Below are positions 56,212 to 64,000 of a stretch of 64,000 nt of DNA, piece after piece. The stretch's first letter is position 1. Each line of letters opens with the position of its first letter. The notes below the pieces were generated by a model that saw only the letters and a program-made list of their open reading frames with translations, ran no database searches and had not been told where the DNA came from. A program made the translations under genes and the position numbers. Source of the DNA: Flagellimonas meridianipacifica (GTDB lineage Bacteria > Bacteroidota > Bacteroidia > Flavobacteriales > Flavobacteriaceae); the NCBI RefSeq assembly GCF_003001695.1, contig NZ_PVYX01000002.1, positions 1,977,855 to 2,041,854 on the forward strand, read 5' to 3'.

Positions 56212-56610
56212 TCACCCGCCGCTTTGTCCATTAATTCTGGACATCAACGAAGCGACTTGAAGTTCTAATCGCTTCAACTCACGCAAAATGTCGTTCTTAT
56301 CCATTTGCATCCAAACATAGAGCTTGAGCATACTCACCATTAGTGCACAGAACAATGCAGCTCCCGACCATTTAATAAGTTCATTGGTCTCATCAACCGA
56401 AAAGAATTGTACGATGCAATACACAAATAGCCCAACTATGATTAGGTTGACGACATTCATTAAAATGGTTATCCATTTGAGTTTACCAGAGAAAACACCT
56501 CCAATTTTTTCAAAAAGACCTAGTTCTTCCAGTTCATCATAATACTTTGCCTCTTCTTTGGACAAAGCTTCCTTTATAAGCTCGTCTATTTCTTCAATCT
56601 CTCTTTTCAT
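56212..56610 (-). CDS. Membrane protein paired with the downstream-facing sigma factor
   Basis: The product has 132 residues. The first 45 residues are charged (MKREIEEIDELIKEALSKEEAKYYDEL), followed by two predicted membrane helices at about 47-68 and 78-98 and a short C-terminal coiled-coil (MDKNDILRELKRLELQV). It starts inside the end of the sigma-factor gene (17-bp overlap), so it is probably cotranslated and may act as its membrane-bound regulator. No anti-sigma domain is recognisable, so the role rests on context. Confidence 0.72.
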   Translation of the reverse strand: MKREIEEIDELIKEALSKEEAKYYDELEELGLFEKIGGVFSGKLKWITILMNVVNLIIVGLFVYCIVQFFSVDETNELIKWSGAALFCALMVSMLKLYVWMQMDKNDILRELKRLELQVASLMSRINGQSGG

Positions 56611-57157
56611 CTTCTTTATTTTTAATTATCGATTTCAATTTTTCACGTGCCCTGAACAAGCGGGTTTTCACAGTATTGATGGATACACCTGTTATATCAC
56701 TTATTTGTTTTAGACTATATTCTTCCAAATAAAACAGTTTGAGAACCATCTGTTGGTCAAAAGGCAACTCTGGAATCATCTTTAAGATCTCACCTATTTG
56801 TTCTTCTTGTGTTTGTATCGGAGACGTTTCGACTTCGTTATTGACCAAAACATGGGATTCATAAATTTTCCGGGTTTTACTGTTTTTCCGGATTAGGTCC
56901 AAGGCTTTTCTACTCGTTATAGTCATCGCCCAGCTTCCAAAACTGGCGGCATCCCTAAGCAAAAACAATTTTGTAATTACAGTATGCCATGTATCTTGTA
57001 CCACATCTTTCGCTAAATCCCAATCCTTCGTGTATCTATACGCTTGAATACAAAGCCTTTTGTTCCATCGCTTAACCAATATCTCGAGGGCCTTTTTATT
57101 CCCTCTTTGATACGAAATCACCAAAAAGGAATCCAATATTTTGCTGGTTTTTGACAT
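56594..57157 (-). CDS. RNA polymerase sigma factor, ECF type
   Basis: The product has 187 residues from the ATG at 57155-57157 (MSKTSKILD); a longer frame to 57184 is also open. Region 2 contains DLAKDVVQDTWHTVITKLFLLRDAASFGSWAMTIT and region 4 contains LPFDQQMVLKLFYLEEYSLKQISDITGVSINTVKTRLFRAREKLK. It resembles the ECF sigma factors that regulate extracytoplasmic functions. The membrane protein at 56212 overlaps its end and may be its partner. Confidence 0.9.
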   Translation of the reverse strand: MSKTSKILDSFLVISYQRGNKKALEILVKRWNKRLCIQAYRYTKDWDLAKDVVQDTWHTVITKLFLLRDAASFGSWAMTITSRKALDLIRKNSKTRKIYESHVLVNNEVETSPIQTQEEQIGEILKMIPELPFDQQMVLKLFYLEEYSLKQISDITGVSINTVKTRLFRAREKLKSIIKNKEDEKRD

Positions 57158-57263
57158 GTTTATATAAGATAGACTTAGAAACACTCAAAAGGTTCCCAAA
57201 CAGGAAGAAATTAGTTTAGGGAGCTCTCCTATAATTTGTTCAGGCGAAACACTATTTTTGCGC

Positions 57264-58685
57264 ATGCGAAAAAAAAATAGGCGCCAAACCTTTGAAAAGA
57301 TAGAAGTTCTGGATGCAGGTGCAAAAGGAAAAGCGGTGGCCAAAGCTCCAGATGGCAGGGTCATATTTCTCTCTGATGCCGTACCCGGAGATGTGGTGGA
57401 TGTACTGACAACCAAGAAAAGAAAAGCCTACTTTGAGGGTCAAGTGACCCGCTTTCATTCCTATTCTGATAAAAGAGCCGAGCCCGTGTGTTCGCATTTC
57501 GGTATTTGTGGAGGATGTAAATGGCAACACATGACTTATGAAAATCAACTTTTTTACAAACAAAAAGAAGTCGAAAATAACCTGAGGCGTATAGGCCATT
57601 TAGAACTTCCTGAAATCTCACCAATTCTCGGTTCCCAAAAACAATATTTTTACAGGAACAAAATGGAATTTTCTTTTTCGGACAGCAGATGGTTGACGCA
57701 GGAAGAAATCGACTCCCAAGAACCAATCAAAGACAAAAACGCGTTGGGATTCCATATTCCAGGAATGTGGGACAAGATTTTGGATATTGAAACCTGCCAC
57801 CTACAGGAGGATCCTTCAAACGCTGTTCGCAATACCATTAAAACAAAGGCTCTTGACTTAGGTATTCCATTTTACAATCCACGACAACGAACAGGGATGC
57901 TTCGCACCTTGATGATGCGGATAACTTCCTTAGGTGAAATTATGGTTCTTATTCAGTTTTTTCAGGATATCACCATGAAAGAAAAGCAACTATTAAATGA
58001 AATCAAGGAAACCTTTCCTGAAATCACATCTCTTCTTTTTACCGTTAACAAAAAGGCCAACGATACCATTTACGACCAAAAAGTCATTTGTTTTTCTGGA
58101 CAGGACCATATTGTTGAAAATATGGAAGGACTCCGGTTTAAAATAAATGCGAAGTCCTTTTACCAAACCAATTCCCATCAGGCATATGAATTGTATAAAG
58201 TGACCCGGGATTTTGCGGGTTTAACCGGGAAAGAAATAGTTTATGATTTGTATACAGGAACAGGAACCATTGCCCAGTTTGTTGCAAAAAATGCCAAAAA
58301 GGTGATTGGTGTGGAATCTGTTCCAGAAGCTATTGAAGATGCTAGAAGTAATGCTCAAAACAATGGAATTTCCAATGCAGAGTTTTTCGTTGGAGATATG
58401 AAAGATGTTTTCAACACAGATTTCGTGGGTGAACATGGTGTCCCTGACGTGGTAATTACCGACCCTCCTAGAGATGGGATGCACAAACAGGTGGTAGAGC
58501 AATTGCTTCAGGCCTCCCCTCCAAGAATTGTTTATGTCAGCTGCAACACTGCTACTCAAGCCAGGGATTTGGATTTACTCCAGTCCCATTATGAAATTAA
58601 AAAAGTGCAGCCCGTTGACATGTTCCCGCAAACTCACCACGTGGAAAATGTTGTACTTTTGGAAAAACGAAAAAAACAGGTATAA
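57264..58685 (+). CDS. rlmD: 23S rRNA (uracil-C5)-methyltransferase RlmD-type
   Basis: The product has 473 residues from the ATG at 57264; a TTG two codons earlier is also in frame. A TRAM domain covers about residues 5-60. The iron-sulfur cluster cysteines are in PVCSHFGICGGCKWQ with a further cysteine in ETCHLQ. The methyltransferase core has DLYTGTGTIAQFVA, DPPRDGMHKQVVE and the catalytic cysteine in YVSCNTATQ. It makes m5U in 23S rRNA, with U1939 as the inferred target. It is the first gene of a short run with DUF6452 and DUF6048 genes. Confidence 0.9.
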   Translation: MRKKNRRQTFEKIEVLDAGAKGKAVAKAPDGRVIFLSDAVPGDVVDVLTTKKRKAYFEGQVTRFHSYSDKRAEPVCSHFGICGGCKWQHMTYENQLFYKQKEVENNLRRIGHLELPEISPILGSQKQYFYRNKMEFSFSDSRWLTQEEIDSQEPIKDKNALGFHIPGMWDKILDIETCHLQEDPSNAVRNTIKTKALDLGIPFYNPRQRTGMLRTLMMRITSLGEIMVLIQFFQDITMKEKQLLNEIKETFPEITSLLFTVNKKANDTIYDQKVICFSGQDHIVENMEGLRFKINAKSFYQTNSHQAYELYKVTRDFAGLTGKEIVYDLYTGTGTIAQFVAKNAKKVIGVESVPEAIEDARSNAQNNGISNAEFFVGDMKDVFNTDFVGEHGVPDVVITDPPRDGMHKQVVEQLLQASPPRIVYVSCNTATQARDLDLLQSHYEIKKVQPVDMFPQTHHVENVVLLEKRKKQV

Positions 58686-58714
58686 TTTTTGCTCCCAAGA
58701 GTTTTTGATTCAAA

Positions 58715-59227
58715 ATGAAAAAAATCTATCTCGCAGTCTGTATCCTGTTTTTTGTAGCCTATACTTCTTCTTGTGAAAGGGACGACATTTGTACCGATGG
58801 AGATACTCCTCTTTTGGTTCTCGGTTTTTTTGACAGCGAGGATACCACAGTGGCAAAAGATGTCCCTGCATTTCGCGTAGTGGAAACCATTCTCAACACA
58901 GACGTAAACACCTTTACAAGCGGTACCAGCTCGCTGGACTCCGTAGGGATTCCTTTGCGGACAGACGCTGTAACAACTTCTTTTGTTTTGATTACAAACT
59001 CTGCAATCAATGCGGACACGGGTGAAGAAACGGGTAATTTGGATACTTTGACCATCACCTATGCTACTCGGGAAAATTTTATTTCAAGAGGTTGCGGTTT
59101 TGTAATCAATTTTGATGAATTGGATGTACAACTCACCACAGATGCAGAAAATTGGATTCAAGACGTAAGCATTCAACAGCAAACTATAGAAAACTCCAAT
59201 AACGTACATGTTAAGATATTTCACTAG
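58715..59227 (+). CDS. DUF6452-family lipoprotein
   Basis: The product has 170 residues. The lipobox ends at C20 (YTSSC), followed by ERDDICTDGDTPL, the opening of DUF6452. The protein is predicted to be beta-rich (TLTITYATREN), without a known function. The 59208 gene starts inside its last 20 bases, and rlmD is 29 bp upstream. The same order (rlmD, DUF6452, DUF6048) is a recurring flavobacterial arrangement, so the two DUF proteins probably act together at the envelope. Confidence 0.83.
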   Translation: MKKIYLAVCILFFVAYTSSCERDDICTDGDTPLLVLGFFDSEDTTVAKDVPAFRVVETILNTDVNTFTSGTSSLDSVGIPLRTDAVTTSFVLITNSAINADTGEETGNLDTLTITYATRENFISRGCGFVINFDELDVQLTTDAENWIQDVSIQQQTIENSNNVHVKIFH

Positions 59228-59981
59228 TATTTTTTTGATTTTGCTTTTATCCACGCACGGATATTCTCAAGAAGGAGGAGACCCAGGAGTCAAGGATAGC
59301 GTGGAGTACAAACAAAAGTATGGTCTAAGGGTTGGCGTTGATTTAAGTCGTTTGGTACGTTCCTTTGCCGATGAGAATTATACTGGATTAGAACTTGTTG
59401 GCGATTACAGGCTCACCGAAAAACTACATATAGCTGGAGAATTGGGCAATGAAGATTTTACCCAGACCGAAGATTTAGGGGGAACCCTGCTCTACAACTA
59501 TACTACTTCTGGAAGCTACATAAAACTTGGAGTTGATTGGAACACATACCAAAATTGGTACGGGATGAGCAATCTTATTACTATTGGAGGACGTTACTCA
59601 TTTGCGACCTTCAGCCAGACCTTGAACGAGTATCAAGTTTTTAATGGCAATCGTTTTTTCACTCCTGACAATTTTTTGCCAGGAGCAGGGGAAACCCCTG
59701 AAGAATTTAGTGGATTGAACGCTTCTTGGTTGGAGTTGGTATTTGGGGTCAAAGCAGAGCTTTTTGCAAACATTTATCTGGGAATAAGTATCCGTTTGGG
59801 CTATTTGGTAACCAATACGGAAGCAGACCGCTTTCCCAACCTTTGGATTCCTGGGTTCAATAAAGTTACGGATAGAAGTAGTTTCGGTGTAGGGTACAAC
59901 TATTCCATATCTTACTTTATACCTCTTTACAAAAAATCAAAAAAGAAAAGAGACCCTGCAATTTCTTCCCCAGAACAATAG
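59208..59981 (+). CDS. DUF6048-family exported protein
   Basis: The product has 257 residues with a signal peptide (MLRYFTSIFLILLLSTHGYSQ). The mature part is a probable outer-membrane barrel: KYGLRVGVDLSRLVRSF, GDYRLTEKLHIAGELGNE, ITIGGRYSFATFSQ and other amphipathic strands. The end is a Lys-rich tail (YKKSKKKRDPAISSPEQ). It overlaps the DUF6452 gene by 20 bp and should be translated with it. Function is unknown; it may form an outer-membrane complex with the lipoprotein (inference). Confidence 0.83.
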   Translation: MLRYFTSIFLILLLSTHGYSQEGGDPGVKDSVEYKQKYGLRVGVDLSRLVRSFADENYTGLELVGDYRLTEKLHIAGELGNEDFTQTEDLGGTLLYNYTTSGSYIKLGVDWNTYQNWYGMSNLITIGGRYSFATFSQTLNEYQVFNGNRFFTPDNFLPGAGETPEEFSGLNASWLELVFGVKAELFANIYLGISIRLGYLVTNTEADRFPNLWIPGFNKVTDRSSFGVGYNYSISYFIPLYKKSKKKRDPAISSPEQ

Positions 59982-60058
59982 ATTTTAACTATTTGTACTA
60001 GAATCCCTTTGTAATTGAGGTTTAAATTTTGTTGTTGAGATTTTACCGTATTTGGAAA

Positions 60059-61207
60059 TTACCTGGGTTTTTTGGTGCCTTCATACATTTCGTAATGTAC
60101 CAAACGTGATTCCAATTTGCCATTGTACAGTTTAATTTTTCTAGAGGGTTTTAGACCAACAGATTTAAGCGCTTCCAAATTGGAAGTCAAAAACCATACA
60201 TCCGTGCCTGGATATTTCTGTTTCAACGTATCCCCAATTTTTGAATAAAATTCTTCTGCATCTATAGGCAGTCTTTCCCCATATGGGGGATTAAAAACCA
60301 TATGCAGTTTAGCATTCACCGGCTTGTCTGTTCTAAAAAAATCCTTGCGTGAAAGCGATATAAACTCAGTAAGATTTGCAAAATCAATATTTTCTTGAGC
60401 TTTTCTAATGGCTGAAGGAGCTTTATCAAAGCCTATGATTTGATAATCAAAAGGTTGTATTTTTTTGAGACTAACCTCTTTAATTTTTTCATACAAGTCC
60501 TTATTATAATCGTTCCAATGTAAAAACGCATAAGATTCTCGATTGATATTAGCCGGAATATTACATGCTATCATGGCGGCTTCAATCAACAGCGTACCGC
60601 TACCACACATGGGGTCCAAAAAATCCGAATTCCCCTTCCAGCCACTCAACTTGAGCATTCCTGCCGCTAATACCTCATTGATTGGTGCAATATTGGTAAG
60701 CTGTCTATATCCGCGTTGGTGCAACGATTCTCCGGAACTATCCAAAGAAACAGTGCACTTATTTTTTGAAATATGGATATTGATTCGGATATCCGGATTT
60801 TGTGAGTTTACATTGGGGCGGGCTCCCAAGGTTCGTCGAAACTTATCCACTATAGCGTCCTTTGCTTTCAAGGAAACAAACATCGAATTGGTAAAAACCC
60901 GTGTGTTCATGGTTGTATCAATGGCGAAAGTCTTATCCGATGAGAAAATCTTATCCCAATTGATGGCATAAACCTGTTGGTACAGGTCTTTTTCATTAAA
61001 AACCCTAAATGTGGATATAGGCTTAAAGATTTTCAATGCGGTCCTCAAACAAAGACTGGCTTTGTATAGAAAGCCCAAATCCCCTTCAAAAGAAACACTT
61101 CGAACACCCTGCTCCACTTTACCAGCTCCCAATTCCTTCAATTCTTGCACCAATAGTTCCTCAAATCCGTAGAAAGTTTTGGCAAGCATTCTAAAATTTT
61201 CTGCCAT
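60059..61207 (-). CDS. RlmL-like class I rRNA guanine-N2 methyltransferase
   Basis: The product has 382 residues. A THUMP domain lies near the N-terminus (about residues 40-155, with VFTNSMFVSLKAKDAIVDKFR). The methyltransferase core begins with DPMCGSGTLLIEAAMIA and ends with the catalytic NPPYGERLP. It resembles the N-terminal half of RlmL, which makes m2G2445 in 23S rRNA; the exact guanine cannot be given from sequence. It is divergent from the ZIP transporter gene. Confidence 0.88.
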   Translation of the reverse strand: MAENFRMLAKTFYGFEELLVQELKELGAGKVEQGVRSVSFEGDLGFLYKASLCLRTALKIFKPISTFRVFNEKDLYQQVYAINWDKIFSSDKTFAIDTTMNTRVFTNSMFVSLKAKDAIVDKFRRTLGARPNVNSQNPDIRINIHISKNKCTVSLDSSGESLHQRGYRQLTNIAPINEVLAAGMLKLSGWKGNSDFLDPMCGSGTLLIEAAMIACNIPANINRESYAFLHWNDYNKDLYEKIKEVSLKKIQPFDYQIIGFDKAPSAIRKAQENIDFANLTEFISLSRKDFFRTDKPVNAKLHMVFNPPYGERLPIDAEEFYSKIGDTLKQKYPGTDVWFLTSNLEALKSVGLKPSRKIKLYNGKLESRLVHYEMYEGTKKPR

Positions 61208-61280
61208 TTAGCTGTATTATTTGTTCGGTAAAAATAGGTTATTTTTACCCCTTGCAACCCAACTGAGATTTCCAGTTTTG

Positions 61281-61952
61281 ATGATTCTGATACTGCCCAT
61301 ACTATCCGTTTGGATAGGATATTTTATTGCTCTTTTTCTAAAACCCAAAAGTGAACGGGGAATAAAGTTACTACTCGCTTTTAGTGGGGGTTTCTTATTG
61401 GCTTATACTTTTTTTGAGCTCTTACCCGAAGTATATGAAGAAGGTAGTCCCAAAGGAATAGCGATTTTTATATTATTAGGAATTTTAATTCAAATATTTC
61501 TTGAATTCTTTTCCAAAGGAGCGGAACACGGTCATATTCATTTATCCTCACAAAAAATCAGCTTCCCAACCGCATTGTTTTTGAGCCTATCGGTTCATGC
61601 CATCATCGAAGGAATCCCCATACGTGAAGGGAGCTCCGTTGTTTACGCAATCATAATTCATAAGCTTCCTGTTGCCATTTTGTTGAGTCTTTTCATCCTA
61701 AACTCGGAAATGAAGAAAAGTACAGGTCTACTTTTCATTGCTGCTTTTTCATTGATGACCCCTCTCGGAAGCTATATATCCCAGTATACAGATTTGATTG
61801 ACGCCTATGGCACGCAGTTAGTTGGTATAGCTATAGGGGTTTTCTTTCATATATCAACCATTATTTTGTTTGAAAGCTCGCAAGAACATGCTTTCAATCT
61901 TAGAAAGCTGGCTCTGATTACTATGGGAATGGTATTAGCTTACTTCTTGTAG
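61281..61952 (+). CDS. ZIP-family metal transporter
   Basis: The product has 223 residues from the ATG at 61281 (MILILPILSVWIGYF); a TTG start at 61221 would add 20 residues. About eight membrane helices are predicted. The metal-binding motifs of ZIP proteins are seen: SVHAIIEGIPIREG in helix four and IHKLPVAILL in helix five. A short histidine stretch (HGHIHLSS) in the loop before helix four could bind metal. It probably imports zinc or a similar divalent metal across the inner membrane. No metal-responsive regulator is nearby. Confidence 0.87.
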   Translation: MILILPILSVWIGYFIALFLKPKSERGIKLLLAFSGGFLLAYTFFELLPEVYEEGSPKGIAIFILLGILIQIFLEFFSKGAEHGHIHLSSQKISFPTALFLSLSVHAIIEGIPIREGSSVVYAIIIHKLPVAILLSLFILNSEMKKSTGLLFIAAFSLMTPLGSYISQYTDLIDAYGTQLVGIAIGVFFHISTIILFESSQEHAFNLRKLALITMGMVLAYFL

Positions 61953-61977
61953 TAAAAAATTACCCTTAAGATTCGAA

Positions 61978-62619
61978 TCAAAACGTATCAAAAAGATTGT
62001 ATAAAAACTTCCAATGACTAATAGCACCACCTAATACAAAAAGGTGCCATATAAAATGATTATACGGAATCTTACGAATGGCATAAAATAAGATGCCAAT
62101 GGTATAAAAGGCACCGCCCAACCCAAGCCAAATCAAATTTCGATTTGAAACATTTTCAGTCAATGCATTGAAATCCAATACAATAAGCCAGCCCATAACG
62201 CCATAAAGTATTAGTGAAAAAGCCTCAAATTTTCCGGTAAAGAATAATTTTATAGCTGTACCCATTGCAGCGATACCCCAAACTGAATAAAATAACAACC
62301 ATCCTTTAGAGTCTATAAGTAGCAAAAGACATACCGGGGTATACGTTCCTGCAATCAGATAATAAATGCTAACATGGTCCAAAATCCGAAGTTTTCGTTT
62401 CACTTTTGGATTTTGAACCGCATGATACATCGTTGACGCTATAAACAAAAGAATCAGTGAAATATGGTAGACAACTATACTTTCTAATAAGAAAGTGGTG
62501 TGATTTAAATCCTTTTCAAAGAATACGATAAATCCAAGAATGGACAACAAAATCCCCAAAGCATGGGAATAGGCATTCCACTTTTCTTCAACTAAAACTG
62601 ATTTGGGATTTGGGGCCAA
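61978..62619 (-). CDS. Hemolysin III / PAQR-family membrane protein
   Basis: The product has 213 residues with seven predicted membrane helices. The PAQR motifs are visible: the N-terminal NAYSHALGIL, FIASTMYHAVQN, and the late WHLFVLGGAISHWKFLY, with the conserved Ser, His and Asp residues that bind zinc in this family. The name hemolysin III comes from a Bacillus protein; a hydrolase-type activity on lipids is suspected for the superfamily. It starts six bases after the stop of the amidohydrolase gene, so the two are likely cotranscribed. Confidence 0.87.
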   Translation of the reverse strand: MAPNPKSVLVEEKWNAYSHALGILLSILGFIVFFEKDLNHTTFLLESIVVYHISLILLFIASTMYHAVQNPKVKRKLRILDHVSIYYLIAGTYTPVCLLLLIDSKGWLLFYSVWGIAAMGTAIKLFFTGKFEAFSLILYGVMGWLIVLDFNALTENVSNRNLIWLGLGGAFYTIGILFYAIRKIPYNHFIWHLFVLGGAISHWKFLYNLFDTF

Positions 62620-62625
62620 AAAATT

Positions 62626-63963
62626 CTATTTGTAACGTTTTCCGTGTTTTATCACCATATCCACATCCTGCAATAAGCTAATGTATCGCAGGACATCTCC
62701 ATCCACAGCTATAATATCAGCATATTTCCCTGGAGTAATGGTTCCTACTTCATCTACGACACCCATCCAAAGTGAGGGCCAATATGTAGCAGCCCTTATG
62801 GCATACATAGGGTCTATTCCAAATTCGTTTACCCAAACATCCAGTTCGTTCCAAGTAGATTGACTATGGAATTTCATGGGTATCCCACTATCGGTACCAA
62901 TCATGAGTACCACTCCTGCATCGAGGAGTTGTTGAATTTTGGTTTGTAGAGTTGGTCTTCTAGAGGGTGTCAGTTGAAAATAAGGCAATCTATCAGGATG
63001 CTTAATACTACTTTTAATATCTGCTATGACACTATCGGGTAAACCCAAATGCCATGAATCATTGTCCAGATTTTCAGGATTATCCCGAACATATTCATAA
63101 TTGTACAAACCCTCAACCGTAGGACACCAAAAAAGTGGTCCTTTATTCATTTGAGCAGTTCGTTCTTTGATAGCTTCCATGACATCATCAGGATATTTAG
63201 GAGCAGATGACAAACCGGTGTGCTCAAAGCAATCTACTCCTACCTCAATCCCTCTTCGTATTTCTTCAGGTCGATGTCCATGCGCCACTACTTTAAGATT
63301 GTTTTTATGAGCTTCATCTACTACTGCCCTCAATTCTTCCATGGTCATTTGATCATGGTCTATCAATTTAACAACATCAACTCCCGCTTTAACCAATTTT
63401 TTGATTTTCTTTTTCCCATCTTCTGCTCCATTGACCCCCCATCTAAATGCTTCGGTACCAGGATACGGTTTTTTCTGTATGAATGGTCCGGAAACATACA
63501 AAGTCGCTCCTGGAATTTCTCCATTATTGATTCTATCCCTTACAGATATACTTTCTTTTAAAGGTGCACCTAAATCTCTGGCACTAGTTACACCTGCCAT
63601 CAATAATTGGTGTGCTGAAGAAGGCATAATTATATCTTCAAATAAGGGCGGATAAACTTTGTCCCAATACGAATAGTTTGCATGACCATTTATCATTGTG
63701 TGGACATGCATGTCCCATAATCCGGGAAGAACACTCATTCCTTCTGTTGAAATAATTTCAGCATTTTCTGGAATTGAAAGTGTTTCTATTGTACCTATTT
63801 CCTTAATTCTCTCCCCCTGTATTATGATAACACTGTTTTTTATAGGGTCTGAACCAAAACCATCAATTAATGTCCCCCCTACTAAGACTTTGAGTTGGTT
63901 TTCTTGAGAGAAAGAAAAGAATGAAATCAAGAAAAGAAGCAGTATTGGTTTCAACTGTAGCAT
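62626..63963 (-). CDS. Exported amidohydrolase-family protein
   Basis: The product has 445 residues with a signal peptide (LLLFLISFFSFSQ). The amidohydrolase metal centre is visible: HxH in LWDMHVHTM, further metal ligands in VAHGHRPEE and CFEHTGLSS, and the catalytic aspartate in IGTDSGIP. The metal-bridging lysine is probably in VKLIDHDQM. Relatives act on imidazolonepropionate or on dipeptides (prolidase-type); the substrate here is not known. It starts 37 bp before the right edge, and the partial upstream segment shows no promoter I can confirm. Confidence 0.87.
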   Translation of the reverse strand: MLQLKPILLLFLISFFSFSQENQLKVLVGGTLIDGFGSDPIKNSVIIIQGERIKEIGTIETLSIPENAEIISTEGMSVLPGLWDMHVHTMINGHANYSYWDKVYPPLFEDIIMPSSAHQLLMAGVTSARDLGAPLKESISVRDRINNGEIPGATLYVSGPFIQKKPYPGTEAFRWGVNGAEDGKKKIKKLVKAGVDVVKLIDHDQMTMEELRAVVDEAHKNNLKVVAHGHRPEEIRRGIEVGVDCFEHTGLSSAPKYPDDVMEAIKERTAQMNKGPLFWCPTVEGLYNYEYVRDNPENLDNDSWHLGLPDSVIADIKSSIKHPDRLPYFQLTPSRRPTLQTKIQQLLDAGVVLMIGTDSGIPMKFHSQSTWNELDVWVNEFGIDPMYAIRAATYWPSLWMGVVDEVGTITPGKYADIIAVDGDVLRYISLLQDVDMVIKHGKRYK

Positions 63964-64000
63964 GGTGATGGTCTTTTGCTTAAAGATAATGCAATAAAAC

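Noticed and set aside
57253..57260. TATTTTTG, a perfect match to the -7 promoter box, directly before rlmD.
   Set aside because: It ends three bases before the ATG at 57264, so transcription would start within the coding region; the best -33 candidate gives a spacer of only 14 bases.

Overview
The window looks like chromosomal DNA from a marine-type member of the Flavobacteriaceae (Bacteroidota). The evidence is the gene content: DUF6452, DUF6048 and DUF6515 proteins, BshC, a MoxR/DUF58 cluster, and carboxypeptidase-like regulatory domains. Lipoproteins often carry an acidic patch straight after the lipobox cysteine. Shine-Dalgarno sites are lacking, and several upstream regions contain the Bacteroidota -7 element TAnnTTTG. 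I found no tRNA, rRNA, CRISPR array, insertion sequence or prophage; genes are packed tightly and many overlap by a few bases.

Layout. 1-1.4 kb: three small outer-membrane beta-barrel-like genes, two of them tandem paralogues. 1.5-9 kb: xerD, a cytoplasmic GH13 alpha-glucosidase, a nitrilase-family gene broken by an in-frame TGA, a type II NADH dehydrogenase and an M20 amidohydrolase. 8.9-12.8 kb: a sigma factor with a membrane partner, an acyltransferase, a Nudix CoA pyrophosphatase and a cyclophilin lipoprotein whose start codons overlap head to head, and a TRIC-type channel. 12.8-19.8 kb: a divergent RDD gene and the compact SpoIIM / membrane protein / DUF4129 / DUF4350 / MoxR / DUF58 operon, which probably serves the cell envelope. 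19.8-22.4 kb: a small membrane protein, a nitronate monooxygenase-like enzyme and mnmA.

22.7-29.7 kb: three consecutive fasciclin (FAS1) lipoproteins with 4, 4 and 5 domains, each followed by its own terminator. The third shows a clear 480-bp tandem duplication. 29.7-34 kb: a DUF6515 protein, yidC and pyrG. 34-36.9 kb: an Asp/Ser/Asn-rich lipoprotein, a DUF3820 protein, a hydroxypyruvate isomerase-like enzyme and an AraC regulator. 36.9-41.5 kb: an overlapping operon of guaA, a protein with five LysM repeats fused to a periplasmic-binding-protein-like domain, an OsmC protein and a DUF922 HExxH protein.

41.7-48.3 kb: beta-phosphoglucomutase and an exported GH65 enzyme, then a TPR-transmembrane-HTH regulator, then a lipoprotein whose C-terminal half looks like an aerolysin/ETX-MTX2 pore-forming module. 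That last gene is the most unusual in the window. 48.4-64 kb: an FMN-binding flavoprotein, bshC, an M14 peptidase, a carboxypeptidase-like regulatory-domain protein, ornithine aminotransferase, a second sigma factor with a membrane partner, rlmD with DUF6452 and DUF6048 genes, an RlmL-like methyltransferase, a ZIP transporter, a hemolysin III/PAQR protein and an exported amidohydrolase.

Most genes are housekeeping or envelope-maintenance functions. The points that deserve a second look are the aerolysin-like lipoprotein beside a membrane-bound regulator, the FAS1 lipoprotein array with predicted surface-export signals, the nitrilase nonsense codon, and the LysM/periplasmic-binding fusion. All names are assigned from sequence motifs alone; no search was run.
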